A program made the translations under genes and the position numbers. Under the pieces are notes generated by a model. The model saw only the letters and a program-made list of their open reading frames with translations, ran no database searches and was not told the origin of the DNA. From Isoetes taiwanensis (lineage: Eukaryota > Streptophyta > Lycopodiopsida > Isoetales > Isoetaceae), in contig JAJEKV010000002.1 of NCBI GenBank assembly GCA_021234155.1, positions 3,862,586 to 3,926,585 on the forward strand: a stretch of DNA of 64,000 nucleotides, given 5' to 3'. This document shows positions 33,035 to 46,345 of the stretch, one piece after another (the first letter of the stretch is position 1; each line of letters begins with the position of its first letter).

Positions 33035-33470
33035 TAGTTCTTAAACTTGAATCCTCAACTGGGTATCTGCAGCAAAAATTGCAGGAGGATGTTGTCCTAG
33101 TTAGTTGAACAACAATCTGCCCAAGAGCTAAGTCTTAAAATAAGTGGTACTGCAAAGGCTTATCTTCTTAGCCACATGAGTGGGAAAAGAAGTGGTTTCA
33201 AGAGGGCTGCATGTACACAGTCAAAATGCTGCAATAGGATTGATGCTAGATTACTCATTGTAGGTTCATTCTATTTCGGAAGGGTTCACAGTACGCTCAA
33301 CTAAGCTGGGGAACTTGCCTCTTTCTTCGCTTGCACTTGTGCCGAGGAGTGATGGATCCTGTATGTATGCTTGATCTGTACCATGTACTGGATGTTGTTA
33401 ATTGTTGTTCAACCAAGTCTGTATGATTCATCCAGCTTGTTTAGTAGGTTGTTCTTGCTGGCTAATATGA
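33035..33470. other. Spacer, no gene seen
   Basis: No family-like frame. It ends next to the WD40 fragment, whose first exon has no acceptor I can place with confidence. Confidence 0.5.
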
Positions 33471-33696
33471 CAACTCTGTTTATGCCTACTCGGTGGACTA
33501 TGGACGGTCACTTGGGAAGGTCTGTTCTTTTTAGTTCTTTGTGTTCTGGTATTATTATAATCTCTGAGCCAGTAATATGCTTTTGCAGGTTTGGGTGCAT
33601 GATGATGCAGTTTCTTGCTTGCGTTTCAACACAAATACTTCAAAGATGGTAACAACATCTTGGGATAGAACAGTAAAGATTTGGAATGTAGATGAA
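33471..33696 (+). pseudogene. WD40 fragment, BEACH/WD40 (GFS12/FAN-like)
   Basis: Piece 1 (33471-33520) reads YDNSVYAYSVDYGRSLGK and meets a GTCTG donor. Piece 2 (33589-33696), after a TTTTGCAG acceptor, reads VWVHDDAVSCLRFNTNTSKM then VTTSWDRTVKIWNVDEG up to a GTAGAG donor. The HDDAVSCL...SWDRTVKIW pattern is a WD40 repeat. The preceding YDN-VY-YS--YGR block resembles the C-terminal WD40 domain of BEACH proteins such as FAN and plant GFS12. The rest of the propeller and the BEACH domain are absent, so it is a fragment. It retains splice sites. Confidence 0.65.
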
Positions 33697-35298
33697 GGTA
33701 GAGGGGGATGTGAAATTGTAATTTGCAATAAAACTTTTCACTCTGTTTCTGGCTGTTGCATCTAAATTTCCTTATGAACCATGTTAGTTACTTTCTTAGA
33801 AGCATTTTTTTGAAGACTTGCAGCTAAACAACAAAGACTAGTGCAGTTTGGGTATACTTTAAGATGTATTGCATGGGTTGCATGTGCGTCAACTTCACCA
33901 ATTTGAAAATCTACAGAGCTGAGGGGATGTTCTGGGTTAAGCATATCCTCTGAGGGAAGCCATTTGGTTGCTACATGTCTTAGTGGCTTCTTGCAAGTTC
34001 TTGAGGTATTTGTGATATGGCTGGGTGATGAATAGTTTCTCTTTGTATTGTGTCTCCATGCACAAGTTTTCAAAGGCGACACATAAGGGTTGACCATGCT
34101 GTGAAAAGCAGCATGTTTTGTAGCCTTTGGATGGCATGCTGAAAATTTCAATGTCACTGGAAGTTTTTTGGTGGATTATTAAGGAGCAGGAAATATTCAA
34201 GACAAAGCTTCGATAACTATTGCTAGGCATGTTATACCCAAGGTGTTGTCGCAAGGATTTTCTCGTTCACACTCTAGGCACTGTTCTATTACACTTGCCA
34301 TTGTAAAGGACTCCATTTGCAAGTTAACAGGAGTTGGGCTTTTGTAAGATATTCTTATAGTCAAATAATAACCTCTGCTGTTTGATATACATTTAGACGA
34401 GAAAAGGAGAAGTCATATCAAGCATGGATTGCAAGAGCCCACTGAAGTGATGTGAGATTGCGAATGGGATTGCAGTTGCAGGAAGGTATGCTTCTACATA
34501 AACTTGTCTAGATGTATTTGTTTGCATCTTCAATCCATACGCCTTGATGTTTGATTTTATGCTAAAACTATGATTTCATGTCATCATTGTTTTTAATTCA
34601 ATTATTTCATGCGATTAAGCAAGGAGCGTCTACTTTTAGTCTCTTGAAAGTGCATGTTTTGAAATGGAAAATATTGATCTTTCTAAAGAAAATGGTCAAA
34701 GAAGTGAAATAAATGATATCTCCATTTGTAGTGGTATTATAGATGAAGTGAACATAGCCTTGGCATTTTAAGGATTCTTCCATACAAGTTCTAAAGTCCG
34801 AAAGCTAATGTAAAATCAGAAGTGTATCATATGTTCATTAGTACATTTTTCTTTTTGCTTATTCACACTTTACACATCCTGCAATGGTCAAGTTTAACAC
34901 ATATATGAATCCTTGCCAGACCTTTGGAATTCGTTAATAGCTGAAATCACTTAAGAATTTGCACGACTATTCAACTTCGCATCAAGCATGCATAGGAGAT
35001 AACCATTGAAACACACCAATATACATTTGGAGACTTCTATATGGTTTTGCCGAATATACATTTGGAGACTTCTATATGGTTTTGCCGTTAATATTTTTCA
35101 TTGTTTCAAAATCAACAAATAGAGAGTGGTGCTAAGTATAAATGGCATGAGGCATATATTTGCATGTGGGAGTAAACCGCCATTTACACCTCTTGCATAA
35201 TCCAATTCTACCTTATTCAATGTTGAAAAACAATATGCAATTTCAACAAGTTTATCAATTTCTAGCCCGCCCAACCATAGCATCCCTCACTCAACAAG
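33697..35298. other. Non-coding DNA
   Basis: No frame resembles a known family on either strand. A 35-bp tandem duplication (35018-35087) is listed separately. Confidence 0.5.
35018..35087. repeat. 35-bp perfect tandem duplication
   Basis: AATATACATTTGGAGACTTC and the following 15 bases occur at 35018-35052 and again at 35053-35087 without any change. A recent slippage or duplication event is likely. Confidence 0.95.
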
Positions 35299-36095
35299 TC
35301 AATTTACGGATCTCCCCGAGTCAGAAAGCCCGGCAAGGCTCATGTGAGAGCGTAAAGCATGGATATCCGATGGCAAAACACCAAGGCGATCCCAACTGAC
35401 TGCAGATAAGGCAGCATCCATAGCCCCATAGAGGCTGCGAAGCTGCCTCTTAAGTATCCGCAAGGAAGCAGCTATGCGGTGAGCTTCAGTACCAACCTGT
35501 ATCACACAATTTAAAAACTCCTCAGCAGTGAATGTCTCTTCTTCTTCCGGAGGATAAGCAAGAGGATTTGGATGAGAGTCATCCACAGCCGCAGCCACAA
35601 ACCCAGGGCTTATATGCACATCAACAGGAGTCACATGCACAGGAGTTACATGGACTTCAGAAGCTTCCGTCTCCATAACACGAAATCAACCTGGAAAATT
35701 ACAAAGCAAACAAACAAACAAGCAAGAATTAGAAACCTGTACATAGCTCGCCCACAAACAGATCTCATCCGACTGCCATTGTATGATCTCCAGTATGAAT
35801 GGGGATGAAATCGGCACCAACATCAGGTACATTGGCCTGAGAACCAAAAGACCTTTCATCCAGGTCCTCAAAGTTCTCGTCCTGCTCGTCTGCAGGGATG
35901 CTATCATCCCAATAGCGGCGCCTGCCAGGCCCATTCCTCTCAACTGGAACATACCCCACTGGCAGCCCAAATATAATAGCCCTGACATCTGATGGCAAAC
36001 AAGAGGAAGGATTCAGAAGTACACGCCAAGCAGCCCTTACTCTATGCTCATTAATATGAGCAATAGAAGGGATGATCCAGAGTCACGAGCGATAT
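35299..36095 (-). CDS. Unidentified two-exon-like reading frame
   Basis: The upstream part (about 36090-35765) reads LWIIPSIAHINEHRVRAAWR, then PSDVRAIIFGLPVGYVPVER and an acidic SIPADEQDENFEDLDERSFG. A possible intron follows: donor GTTTCT after ATGTACAG, acceptor TTTTCCAG near 35695. The downstream part (35676-35299) starts METEASEVHVTPVHVTPV and continues TFTAEEFLNCVIQVGTEAHR and LRSLYGAMDAALSAVSWDRL. It looks protein-like rather than random. The frame across the proposed intron is ambiguous, and a stop precedes LWII. I do not recognise the family. It could be an element protein or a captured gene piece. Confidence 0.35.
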
Positions 36096-36536
36096 TTAGA
36101 AGACCTCAACATCTTACATACAAAGATAAGTTAGACTAGGTGTATGCCTCAAAATTCCTGGTAAAAAAACAAAGGAGCAGCCTTATTCTATTTCTGGCTA
36201 TCAAGAACACAAATCCTTTAGTATCACCTCATTTATCTAAGGTATAGATCTTTGCCTTTCAACCATTCCCTCGGATATTATTGGTCAGATGACAAGTATA
36301 ATGCACTTTGGTCGATATCCTTCATACAATACCCGACCATGCCCTCAAAACAATGGAGCTTGGTGTTTTTAAGGCCTTGCAGATCAAAACTACGCCTGTG
36401 GGCTTGGGCTTCCGCTTAAAAGCGGTTAATAGCCTCATTCACGCTCTTTTTGATTTCTAAAACGACATCTTAAAACGGCTGTACATGCGGATGGTGCGGT
36501 GAGGACCCCCTCTTTCTAATGCCACCTGGCACTCAC

Positions 36537-36945
36537 CGAGCATTTAGAGTTCTTGAGAACAAAACAAGGCCATCATAAAATGATCTTGGCACATCTTGGC
36601 GAAAAGACCCAAATGTGGGAAACATCAAGCCAATCCATTCATATTCAAATCCACAAGTGGAACAGATCATTACTGGCCCGGCGAGATGGGAAGGAAGCAT
36701 CACCGGCTTCTAGCAAGCCGACCATCTGGACGCCCGTACGCAGGACATGGCAACAAGAACAAGGGACCAAGACAAAGAAAAAAATGTAAGAATGTGGGGA
36801 TGGCGCAGCGCTTACCTTCAAGGGCCGATGAAGATATGTGAGCAAGATCATCGGCTCCATGCCTATCCTCTGCATGGGAAATTTAGAATCGCCCACCAAG
36901 CTCTCCTCGAAAAAATAGGAAGGCAAGAAAGGAACCATCGAAATA
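36537..36945 (-). other. Two exon-like pieces of an unidentified gene
   Basis: Piece 1 (about 36939-36817) begins after a TAGGGTTTAG-like leader with MVPFLPSYFFEESLVGDSKF, then PMQRIGMEPMILLTYLHRPL, and ends at a GTAAGC donor. Piece 2 (about 36690-36537) reads MICSTCGFEYEWIGLMFPTF then GSFRQDVPRSFYDGLVLF and ends at a GTGAGT donor. Both donors are good matches to consensus. No family is recognised, and no further exons are visible before the large element starts at 37087. Confidence 0.35.
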
Positions 36946-37086
36946 AAACTAAACCCTAAAAATACCCTTTCGCCAAACTCGGGTATTTTATCAAGATTTA
37001 TACTGGCTTTAATACAAATACATTCCAAAACCTTTATAAATCTTATGTAAGAAACATACGACATTTCAACCAGCAGACATTATATC

Positions 37087-37480
37087 CTTATATATATACA
37101 ATTATATTGGGTGCCACAAATGTTGTCAATACCCCAAATGATGTAGAGATTGATGCCACAAATTTTTGGTAGAGATTGATCTACTGCCCATCTCGAGATG
37201 GACGGCCCGCACGGTGCCACCTCGTAACACCCCAAGCATCCCCCTTATTTGGGGCTTTTAATCTCGGCCCTTGAAATTGGGGCATTTTATCTAGACCGTC
37301 GATTAAAATTATTTGGGGCTTTTCGTGTATGGGCCGGGATTAAAAGGAAAGGTCAAATCTTGGCAAATAATTTTGGATAGGAAGTTGTGGAAGGTGATAG
37401 AATTGGGGCTTTTAATCCGATCATTGAATTGGGGCTTCTAATCTCTTCCCTTGATTTAAAAGTCAAGGAAATTTAATGGG
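37087..37480. repeat. Left terminus and subterminal GGGGCTTTTAATC region
   Basis: After the AT-rich tip (37087-37108), GGGGCTTTTAATC-type words occur at about 37252, 37316 and 37407, with related GGGGCATTTTATC and GGGGCTTCTAATC words at about 37281 and 37432, each near GGCC or GACCGTCGAT. Equivalent words in reverse orientation sit before the ends at 53124 and 60892. Such clustered subterminal motifs are typical of transposase binding regions; that function is inferred. Confidence 0.6.
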
Positions 37481-40349
37481 CAAAGAAATTTAATGTCCAC
37501 CTTCATGAGGTGGCAATGCACATTAATTAAAAAATCATCCAAAAGATATTTTCCACTTTTCTCCATTCTCGGTTCTACCGGCTTGTGGTTTGCCAAGTTT
37601 TCCTTCCAAGGAAGGGGTTTAAGGAATTTGCTAATCCCAGAAGGTAAGTGTTCCGCCAGAGGAGGCGATGAGCCCCGCCTCGAGATGCGATCCGACCCAC
37701 AAAGCCAAAGCTTAAGGTCGACGCTATTTTTTTATTGGCGAGCGAAAGTGAATGTGCATGACAAATGATCTTCAAGAAGGTGCCGTAAGCCATGGTAAGC
37801 CATGGTAGACCTTAGTTTACGCTTGTACCCATATAATGCCAAGTGACTATAGTTTTCCGCAGAGCACCGCCCATGGTTTCTTCCAAGCCCTGCCTTTCTC
37901 AAAAATGGCATTATCAACTCTCTCGCTTTCTATTTTAATATCCAAGAATACCGCCCGTAAAAACGGAATGGATTTTCCTTCGATCCTTTAGTCTCGATAC
38001 ATTTATCCGAGGTTTATTATTAATGATCGAGAAAACATTGTTGCATTGTTGCTCAAACATTGTTATTTGGGCTGGTCTTCCATTTTGCAATGAATCGAGA
38101 CCTCTGCATGTCTGTTATATGGTGTAAGAATGCTTAAAAAGTAAGCCGTAATAAAGTGGAAACATGGAGCGAGATGCGCTTATACCATTGTACCTCTGAA
38201 GGAATGACCATAAGGAAATTTTCTTTTCTTTGGGTTTCATTCTCTGTTATTTATTTGGTTTTTCCCAAAGCTTCGCCGCTTATCGCTTTGGCCCTTCCAT
38301 CCCACGATAAAAACAAAGAGGTCGATGTGATTTTCTTTACATTCAAAGTCGTGGTTTCTCCCTGCTTTTTATCGCATTGTGCGATTGAGAAGTAAGGCAT
38401 GTTGGCATTGCATCTAATGGTGCCAATATGTCATAAGCAAGGTGGTTTTGGGCAAATTGTGGCATTCTTGTTGCATTATCCCATTCGCTTTTTGCAAAGG
38501 GTAAGTTGCATCCGATGCCCATTGTCTAAAGTGTCCACGCTTTTTTTCGGCTTCATCTACCGTTGTTTAACTAAATCACTGCTTATTTTTACCGTGGCTA
38601 AGGAGGAATTAGGTGTTGATCTACCTCCTTCTAAATATGTCAGGAATGCTTTTTCTTCCTACATCAAAAAGTAGGCGATGGAGAGCAAGAATGTATTTAC
38701 TCGTAAATGTGCAAATCCGAGTGCTTTGGTCAGCCAAGCTTTTTCTTATAATTATATCACTTTGTTATTGTCTCCTCGCAGTTGCGTAATCTTTAGGACA
38801 TACCGCTCTAGGATAAAGACCGACAACTCGATTTGGGAAATTTCGTAGACGATGTAACCTCGCTATTGAGCGGTGTTTTTATAATCACAAAATTAGGTCC
38901 ACGCTTTGGTTTGGAAGAACAGTAACACTTTTTTTTCCTTTTGTTATAGGATATGATTGAGTTGGCATGATTAGCTTGGTTGGAACCGATATATTGTCTT
39001 GGTATGTATGTTATGGATTCGACCGCCTTACGCAGAGATGTTAAGCAAAGATAATGGGCTGCACCGACGGGGTTTTTCATCATTGCTTAACATTGGGATG
39101 AGAGCTTATACTTAGTGTTGTCACAGTAGCCTCCGACCACTTACAAGATTGGTTGGACGAGGCCAAGAAGCATGTGTGTCCGAGGGGATGTCACAAGCTC
39201 TTCCATATGTATACTTCCATTTCAGTCAGGCCCGATAGTATTTCCATAGGCCTTTATATCTTCATGAGCCTCATGTGCCGCCGAAGCTAAAGGAGTTGTA
39301 GTTGTGCATAAAGCAATGCTTCTTATAAACAATGCTTATCCCGGTTTGTGTGTTTCAAATGCGCACGATGTTCTCGTAAAGACCTCGATGGTAGCCATTA
39401 GAGCCGCTCTCAATCTTCAACATGGTGGTGCTAAGGACTTTTATATATGCTCCCTTTCGTCAAGGTGAGAATAATATCACCATTTCACACTAGATTTGAT
39501 GCACCGTGGGAATTTTCTTATATTACTAACTAGCATTGCGGTGACTATTGTGTACAAGGGACAATCAAGCCAAATCAACCGAGGAATTACTACTTTGCGA
39601 TTTAAATCATGAGTCGCTTACTTAGCTACATGGCCATGGTTAGTTTGTTCTTGATAGCATGGTTTTTCTCTTTCATATTGTTATTAATGCAAAAAATACC
39701 GCATTTTTATTCCTAGGTGCACTCCCTTTTTTTACAAACACGCTTCCTTGCTCAACCAATGAGGGTTCTTGGGCACAATGGTGAAATTAATGCCTTGCGT
39801 GGAAATGTGAATTGGTGAGGGGCATTGTCGTAATTGCTTCTACACACAAAGACACATACTTGATCGACTTTCATTTAATGGGACAACATCTAGGGAATTG
39901 TTGTTCTTTGATGATGGCGATCGAATAATTCTTTGCATTATTTTGATAATTGCATTTCGCAAAATCTGATTTTTTTTATCACGATCGTGGTTTGTCTTTC
40001 TCCCATAAGTATTATGGCAACCGGTACATGGCGTAATGATGAGACCAACCGAATGTTTGGGATGCAATGCAACTGATGATTGAAAAATACGATTGAAATG
40101 ATAAGCATGTTGAGATAATTTCGGAAGATAGAACTGACACGCAGGGATTTTGATACACTTGCTTCACTAAAGAAATGGGGCTTTATTGGTATCTTTCTTT
40201 CCTCACCATTTCTTTCAGCTTGCCATGCTTCAGCTTTTAATACATCATGGTAGAATATTATATTGTTCTTTGGCCGAGGTTGTACCTGTTATGGAACTTA
40301 TGCATTAAAGGATGGATAGGAATCTAAACCCATCTTGATCGTAACAAAG
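37481..40349. other. Interior of large element, unassigned
   Basis: Exon-like scraps occur but cannot be assigned. One at about 39118-39290 (plus) reads SVVTVASDHLQDWLDEAKKH then VCPRGCHKLFHMY. Another at about 39370-39460 reads [20 protein letters not shown] then [15 protein letters not shown]. They look like pieces of host genes, with no family recognised. Confidence 0.35.
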
Positions 40350-40351
40350 TT

Positions 40352-42870
40352 ATGCCAAGATTGACAAGGGACTTTTTGTGGTTTGGCGATTCTTGGCATG
40401 ACTCCCGAGGTGTGAATTGGCCCCTTGAGAAGGAGAAAGCCGAGATGGAGGCAAGGAAGCATGAAATTATAAGGTCGGGCCGATATATCACACCTTGCAA
40501 AGGAAAAGGTGTTCTTTTACCCGTGAGGTTTCACGCAAGTGTGAAATGAGATCGAGATATTTTTGAACCGAGATTGTCAAAGATTGGCCAATAGGGATAA
40601 TGTTCAAATCATGGGGCATTTAATAATTGGAAATGGGAATCTTTTGTTGTCAAGTTGCAAAATGCAATATTCAAGGGGATTGGTGGTCATGTAAACTTAG
40701 TATTCCAAAAGAAGCATTTAAGCTAGATTTTGTATTCTTTGACGGTGAGAATGTTTATGAAAACAATTCAATGAAGGACTTCTCTCGCTTTTAGTGGACT
40801 GGTGGTGTGACAGAGGAAGACAGAGAGAGATCAGACATCATGAAAAAATGCAAGATCGCAGAAGAGAAGGCAAAATGAAAGCAGTGTTGACAGAAATAAG
40901 CAAAAAGATTGGCAAATGAACAAAGAGAGAGAACACAAAAGATTTCAAAAAGCGCTTACTCATGCCGATGGTTTGTGAAGGATTGAACCATTAAGTTTCA
41001 TCGCTTCGACACCATTAAGCTATTCTATAACCGCATAGTTTCCATCCACTTTCTTCAAGTTCGTAAGTGTGGATCCATGGTGGTTATAACAATTGGCGTG
41101 AAATGGTATCTAGTAAAGAAGCTCTCACCCACCGTGGTCGAGGGCTTTATGTAACGAAAAGATAATAAAAATGTAATGCTTTATGTCAAATGGGGCCAAT
41201 TTCGCGACCGATAGGTTCGTATAATCTCATCGCCTCACATCTAGAACATTGTTTCACGATCCCGAAAGGAAGACACCGCAGTATCGCTTTTATACTTGAT
41301 TGGGTCTTTGGCGATGGACCGCCCGAAGAGCAAACCGCCTATGATAATAACGCTTATCGATTTCCATGCCTTGGTACCTATGTCGGCCCGGAGGCTAACA
41401 TCAAGTGTAAGTTGAAGATAAGCTTTTAAAAGCTTACAAGAAGAGAGGAGAAAGAGAGATGAAGCAATTCGTGAGAAAAGTAAGTTGTTTCTACCATGTA
41501 GCCTAAATTCAGCTTTGTAGAATCTTGCTAATGCTAGAGCAATTGGTTTTTGTGATATAATCATATAAACCAAATGATGTAACCCTTTTGCCCTTTCAAG
41601 ATCCTAAAATGAGCTCTTAAAAGAATGACATTATTTAAGATAAATGAGAGTGTCTACATTCAATCATAAATTTAGTGGAAAAATAAAGTATATTAAGAGA
41701 GACATTCCCGCGCTATAAAGTAAATCACAAATACCGAATTACATAAATCGTATTATGTCATAAAAATTACTATAAAATCCTTTTACTTAGCTAACAGCCT
41801 TAGAGATAAGGGTGGGGAGTGCCGCTGATATCCGGATCAACTTAATATATAGGTTGATGAGACCGCATGTAAGAAGCAAGCAACTTCTATAATAATGTGT
41901 CCATCCGAGATCCATCGTAACATATCAAGCACCGTGAGTGTCAAAAGATGATGTCCATTCTCAACCAAAATATGTAAAACAGTCATATTTATAACTATGT
42001 TCTACCTTTCTTTTCCTAATGTATTATGGCTCGTGATCTTTTGCACCTTAGGATTGATACTAGAATAGGGATTTGCAGACTATGATCTTTTGTTCTTCAT
42101 TTGGGCCACCATCTTCATTGATGCTCTCCTTTTCTCCATCCCGTGCAATCCTTTTACCATCCCCGAAGGCTTTACTTGAAGATCAGCCCTAAGGATAACA
42201 ATGGCAGTCAATCATATCCTCGTGTTGATGCCCGCTGATGGGGTCACTTTCCATGCCCGTAATCAAGTATTAGTGGCCATAGAGACCTTATATGGATGAA
42301 GCCTTTCCCCGCTATAACAAAAATGGTGATTGTCTTTCCCTCCCGACTTTTAACTAATCTCCCCTTTTAACATTATTTACTAGGGCTGAATTGAAGCTTC
42401 GTGGCAAAAGCTATTTTGAAGGAGAAAACATAGAAGAGGTTTTTACAAATACAGCCTCATATATTTTACACGATCCCCGCTGATATTAAAGCAGCTCGAT
42501 GTCTCGCTTTTATTCTACAATTCTTCAAATACGCCTTGAATGGGAGGCAAGAAGTTTGGCTTAGATGTTCATTCAACCGATGGACGACCGGGCGGGTTGT
42601 TTGGCACCATTGAAAATGGAACCCTTAAAAATAGCTCACATATGAAAGCAACAGTCGTGAAGATTGTCTTTGTTTGTCATAATGTAACATATTGCTTTAC
42701 AAGCACTTTTTATGCCGTGAAAGTGCCAAAAGATGCATATATGATGGATTTTGTTTTTTCCAAAGAAAGGATCTAACATGGTGGACCAGATGACAACAGG
42801 GGTGGCTTAGATTATCACATTCCCTGATTGGAGGCATGGTGAAAGAACCACCCATGTTTGTCTCTGCACA
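40352..42870 (+). pseudogene. Starch synthase III fragment with three CBM53 starch-binding modules
   Basis: Starch synthase III elongates glucans in plastids; before its GT5 domain it carries three CBM53 modules. Module 1 (40546-40790) reads IEIFLNRDCQRLANRDNVQI, then FNNWKWESFVVKLQNA, GDWWSCKLSIPKEAFKLDFV and FFDGENVYENNSMKDFS; a one-base loss at about 40615 shifts the frame before FNNW. A charged linker (GGVTEEDRERSDIMKKCKIA) follows. Module 2 (about 40975-41380) contains FDTIKLFYNRI, VWIHGGYNNWREM and LDWVFGDGPPEEQTAYDNN. Module 3 (about 42395-42870) contains VSLLFYNSSNTPLNGRQEVW, RCSFNRWT, HMKATVVK, VPKDAYMMDFVFSKER and GGLDYHIP, then IGGMVKEPPM. Order and spacing with introns match the genomic gene. 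Multiple stops and shifts are present. The GT5 catalytic domain is absent: sequence departs after KEPPMFVSAHSN and a stop. It is a captured genomic segment. Confidence 0.85.
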
Positions 42871-42878
42871 TTCAAATT

Positions 42879-43011
42879 AGCATTGTCTTACCTAGACAAT
42901 TTGCCAAATGTCACGCCGAGATTTTTTGCCTTGCGGGAACCTTTTGCTCGTGGCTTCTCGCTCCTCAGAATACTCAGAATGGCCGTGGCATACCGAGATC
43001 CGCCTCTTCTC
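42879..43011 (+). other. Exon-like stretch of unknown gene, spliced after SSIII fragment
   Basis: Bounded by AAATTAG on the left and GTAAGA on the right, the frame reads LSYLDNLPNVTPRFFALREP followed by FARGFSLLRILRMAVAYRDP and PLLV. It is not the expected starch synthase GT5 sequence. A fusion of an exon from a second gene to the SSIII fragment would fit gene-fragment shuffling. I do not recognise the family. Confidence 0.35.
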
Positions 43012-43740
43012 GTAAGAACTCCATTTCCTTTTTTGTTTGTTTGTTGGAATTCTCACCCATCTTTCAACTTGAATCCAAATAGCAAAATGATCTGCTCCTC
43101 TATCACGCCATTACTTATGGTAGCCCACGATTGGTAGATGCGGCTTTAAAGATCTGTTTCCCGCCTCTAGTATAACACCGTGAGAGCAAGGGAGAATCTT
43201 TGACACATATCAACAAAAAAGAACACAAGGACTAAGTTTTGATATCATTTCCTTCCTTTCGTATGCTTCTCTTGACATGTTCTATAAAGTGTTTAAACGT
43301 GTTTTTGTGATTTAGTAAGACCTGGAGGAATCAAGTCAAAGATCGCACTCTATGGTTGAACAAAGCAGACTACCAACTTTTAAGAAAATTTAATTAAACA
43401 TCAAGAAATTGTCTGTCACCCAAAATATATGTGAACTTCCCAAAATTTGCACGATAGAAACGATTATGAATTAAGTCATTTTGAACTTTATAGGCTTGCA
43501 TCACACATTGCTTGGAAAAATAATTACTAAAGGATTGCCATACATTCTAGCAAGTCACTTTGTAATTTAGATGACACTTTCTCCTCTTAGACCTTTGCAC
43601 CATTGACCTGACCCTTAGAATTCACAAAAGAATTTTTGATTCACATGGCTTACTTTGTTAAAAAAACATGACTTATTTTGTTAAAATTACCCGGAGTTCA
43701 ATTGAATAAGATGAGAAAAGTCCATATTGCATTTTTGATT

Positions 43741-44082
43741 TTTTTAGAAAGTGGAACCCAAAATGTAACATCTATGCATACACCTAATTTGTATTTAAAT
43801 GCATAACTCATTCAAAAGTTGCATCTTTGCAACCATATGGATTTAAGTGCAACCATTCATTTGGAAGATAAAGTTCTTGAAATGTCCGGAAAAAGTCCCA
43901 TATAAACTCACCAAGGAAATTTGATTGCAATCTCTTTTTAAAGTGGAACCCATATATATGTTGACTTAACCATATCCGCCAATTTGCATTGTGAATGCTA
44001 ACTCATTCCGATTGATTGTGGTATTTCCAACCATATGGATTGAAGTGCAACCGCTTCATTTTTAGATAAAAGTTCTTGAAAC
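43741..44082. repeat. Diverged direct repeat of about 145 bp
   Basis: Copy 1 (about 43741-43882) and copy 2 (about 43933-44082) share AAAGTGGAACCCA at the start, CAACCATATGGATT near the middle, AAGTGCAACC, and AAAGTTCTTGAAA at the end. The intervening DNA and 43012-43740 show no gene. Confidence 0.65.
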
Positions 44083-44484
44083 GCCCTTCTTGAAGATTTT
44101 ATAATTCCCCATTGCATAGCCTCCTATTTGCAACTCTTTTATATACAAAATGTTATATAAATGATGAAACATTGCCATTTCCTTCCATGAAAATTAATTC
44201 AATAGGTCATGAAAGTCACGTGGAATCTATAGAATCTAGCGTTGATTTTTAAATAACCTACAGAAAATATGTCTAACGACTTGCTAGGGGGATCTTAAGG
44301 GAATCTAGATAACTCTTTTCACATTGGGTGCTTTGGTTGAATCTAGGTGTTCTTTTTAGAAAATCTTTATAGAATCTACAGAATGCTCGCAAGATATTGA
44401 TTTAATCTTATAACCTCAGAATCTTATAGAATCTTTCCATAATATTGGCTAGTTTTAAGGGAATGTTGACATGTACTCATCTCA

Positions 44485-45060
44485 AATGGTGAGCTTTTGA
44501 CTGCTAGACAATCTTCTAAGTGATTGAGGAATAGGATATTTAGTGTTTCAACAAGACAATGGATTTAGCTTAAACCTTCGTGGGTTTAGCCTAGATGCCT
44601 TTTGCTATTTGTATGACAAGACAATTGAGATAATTGAGAATGTGATGTATTTGTTCTCGCATTCAATGGAAACTAAGGCGTAACTATCGAGTTATTGGCT
44701 TTATAGAACCAATTTAATGGTTTCCAAATGAGGCTAAGTCTCGTTAATTTGGCAAATGGTGCCCTTCTTGGAACATATTTGTTAACTTCCAAACATAAGT
44801 TTTTTAAGCCCTCTAGAAATGTCTCAAATGGCCATGTGGAGTCTAAGAGAATTACCAACGCCAGCAATTTTGAAGTTTCCAAATGGAGGGCCATTATGGA
44901 CTAGGAAGCATGCTTCTAGCATGACACTTCCCACGACATTGGATTGTTCTTATCTTGTGGATGGATAAGTTCTAATGAACAATGGTGAGGTTCTAACTAC
45001 TAGACAATCTTCTAACTAGTTGAGAGATGTCATAATTAGCATTTTAACAAGAGAATTAGG
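44485..45060. repeat. Diverged direct repeat pair about 490 bp apart
   Basis: AATGGTGAGCTTTTGACTGC with CTAGACAATCTTCTAAGTG (about 44487-44565) recurs as AATGGTGAGGTTCTAACTAC with TAGACAATCTTCTAACTAG (about 44980-45060). The sequence at 44220-44450 contains sparse GAATCT words like those in the large arrays further right, but not a clear array. Confidence 0.6.
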
Positions 45061-45309
45061 AGTGGAATCTTCAATGCAACTCTTCAACTCCTATTCCAAG
45101 ATGATCTCTGAATAGCTATCAAGCAAGGGCTTCATCTTCGTTTGAGAAGGTAAAATCTCAAATAAGATGTGCATTAAAGACATTACTAAATTCACCCTCG
45201 AATGAGCGGATTATGATGCTATCGAACATTTAATTTGATTTGACAATTACAATTTTAGGATTTACCTATGATTATTTATTGTAGACTGTTAACTAGTAGA
45301 CAACTATAT

Positions 45310-46345
<1,036 letters not shown>

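Noticed and set aside
36645-37064. 139-residue minus-strand frame as a single protein
   Set aside because: It reads through a good GTAAGC donor at about 36816; only the first part is exon-like.
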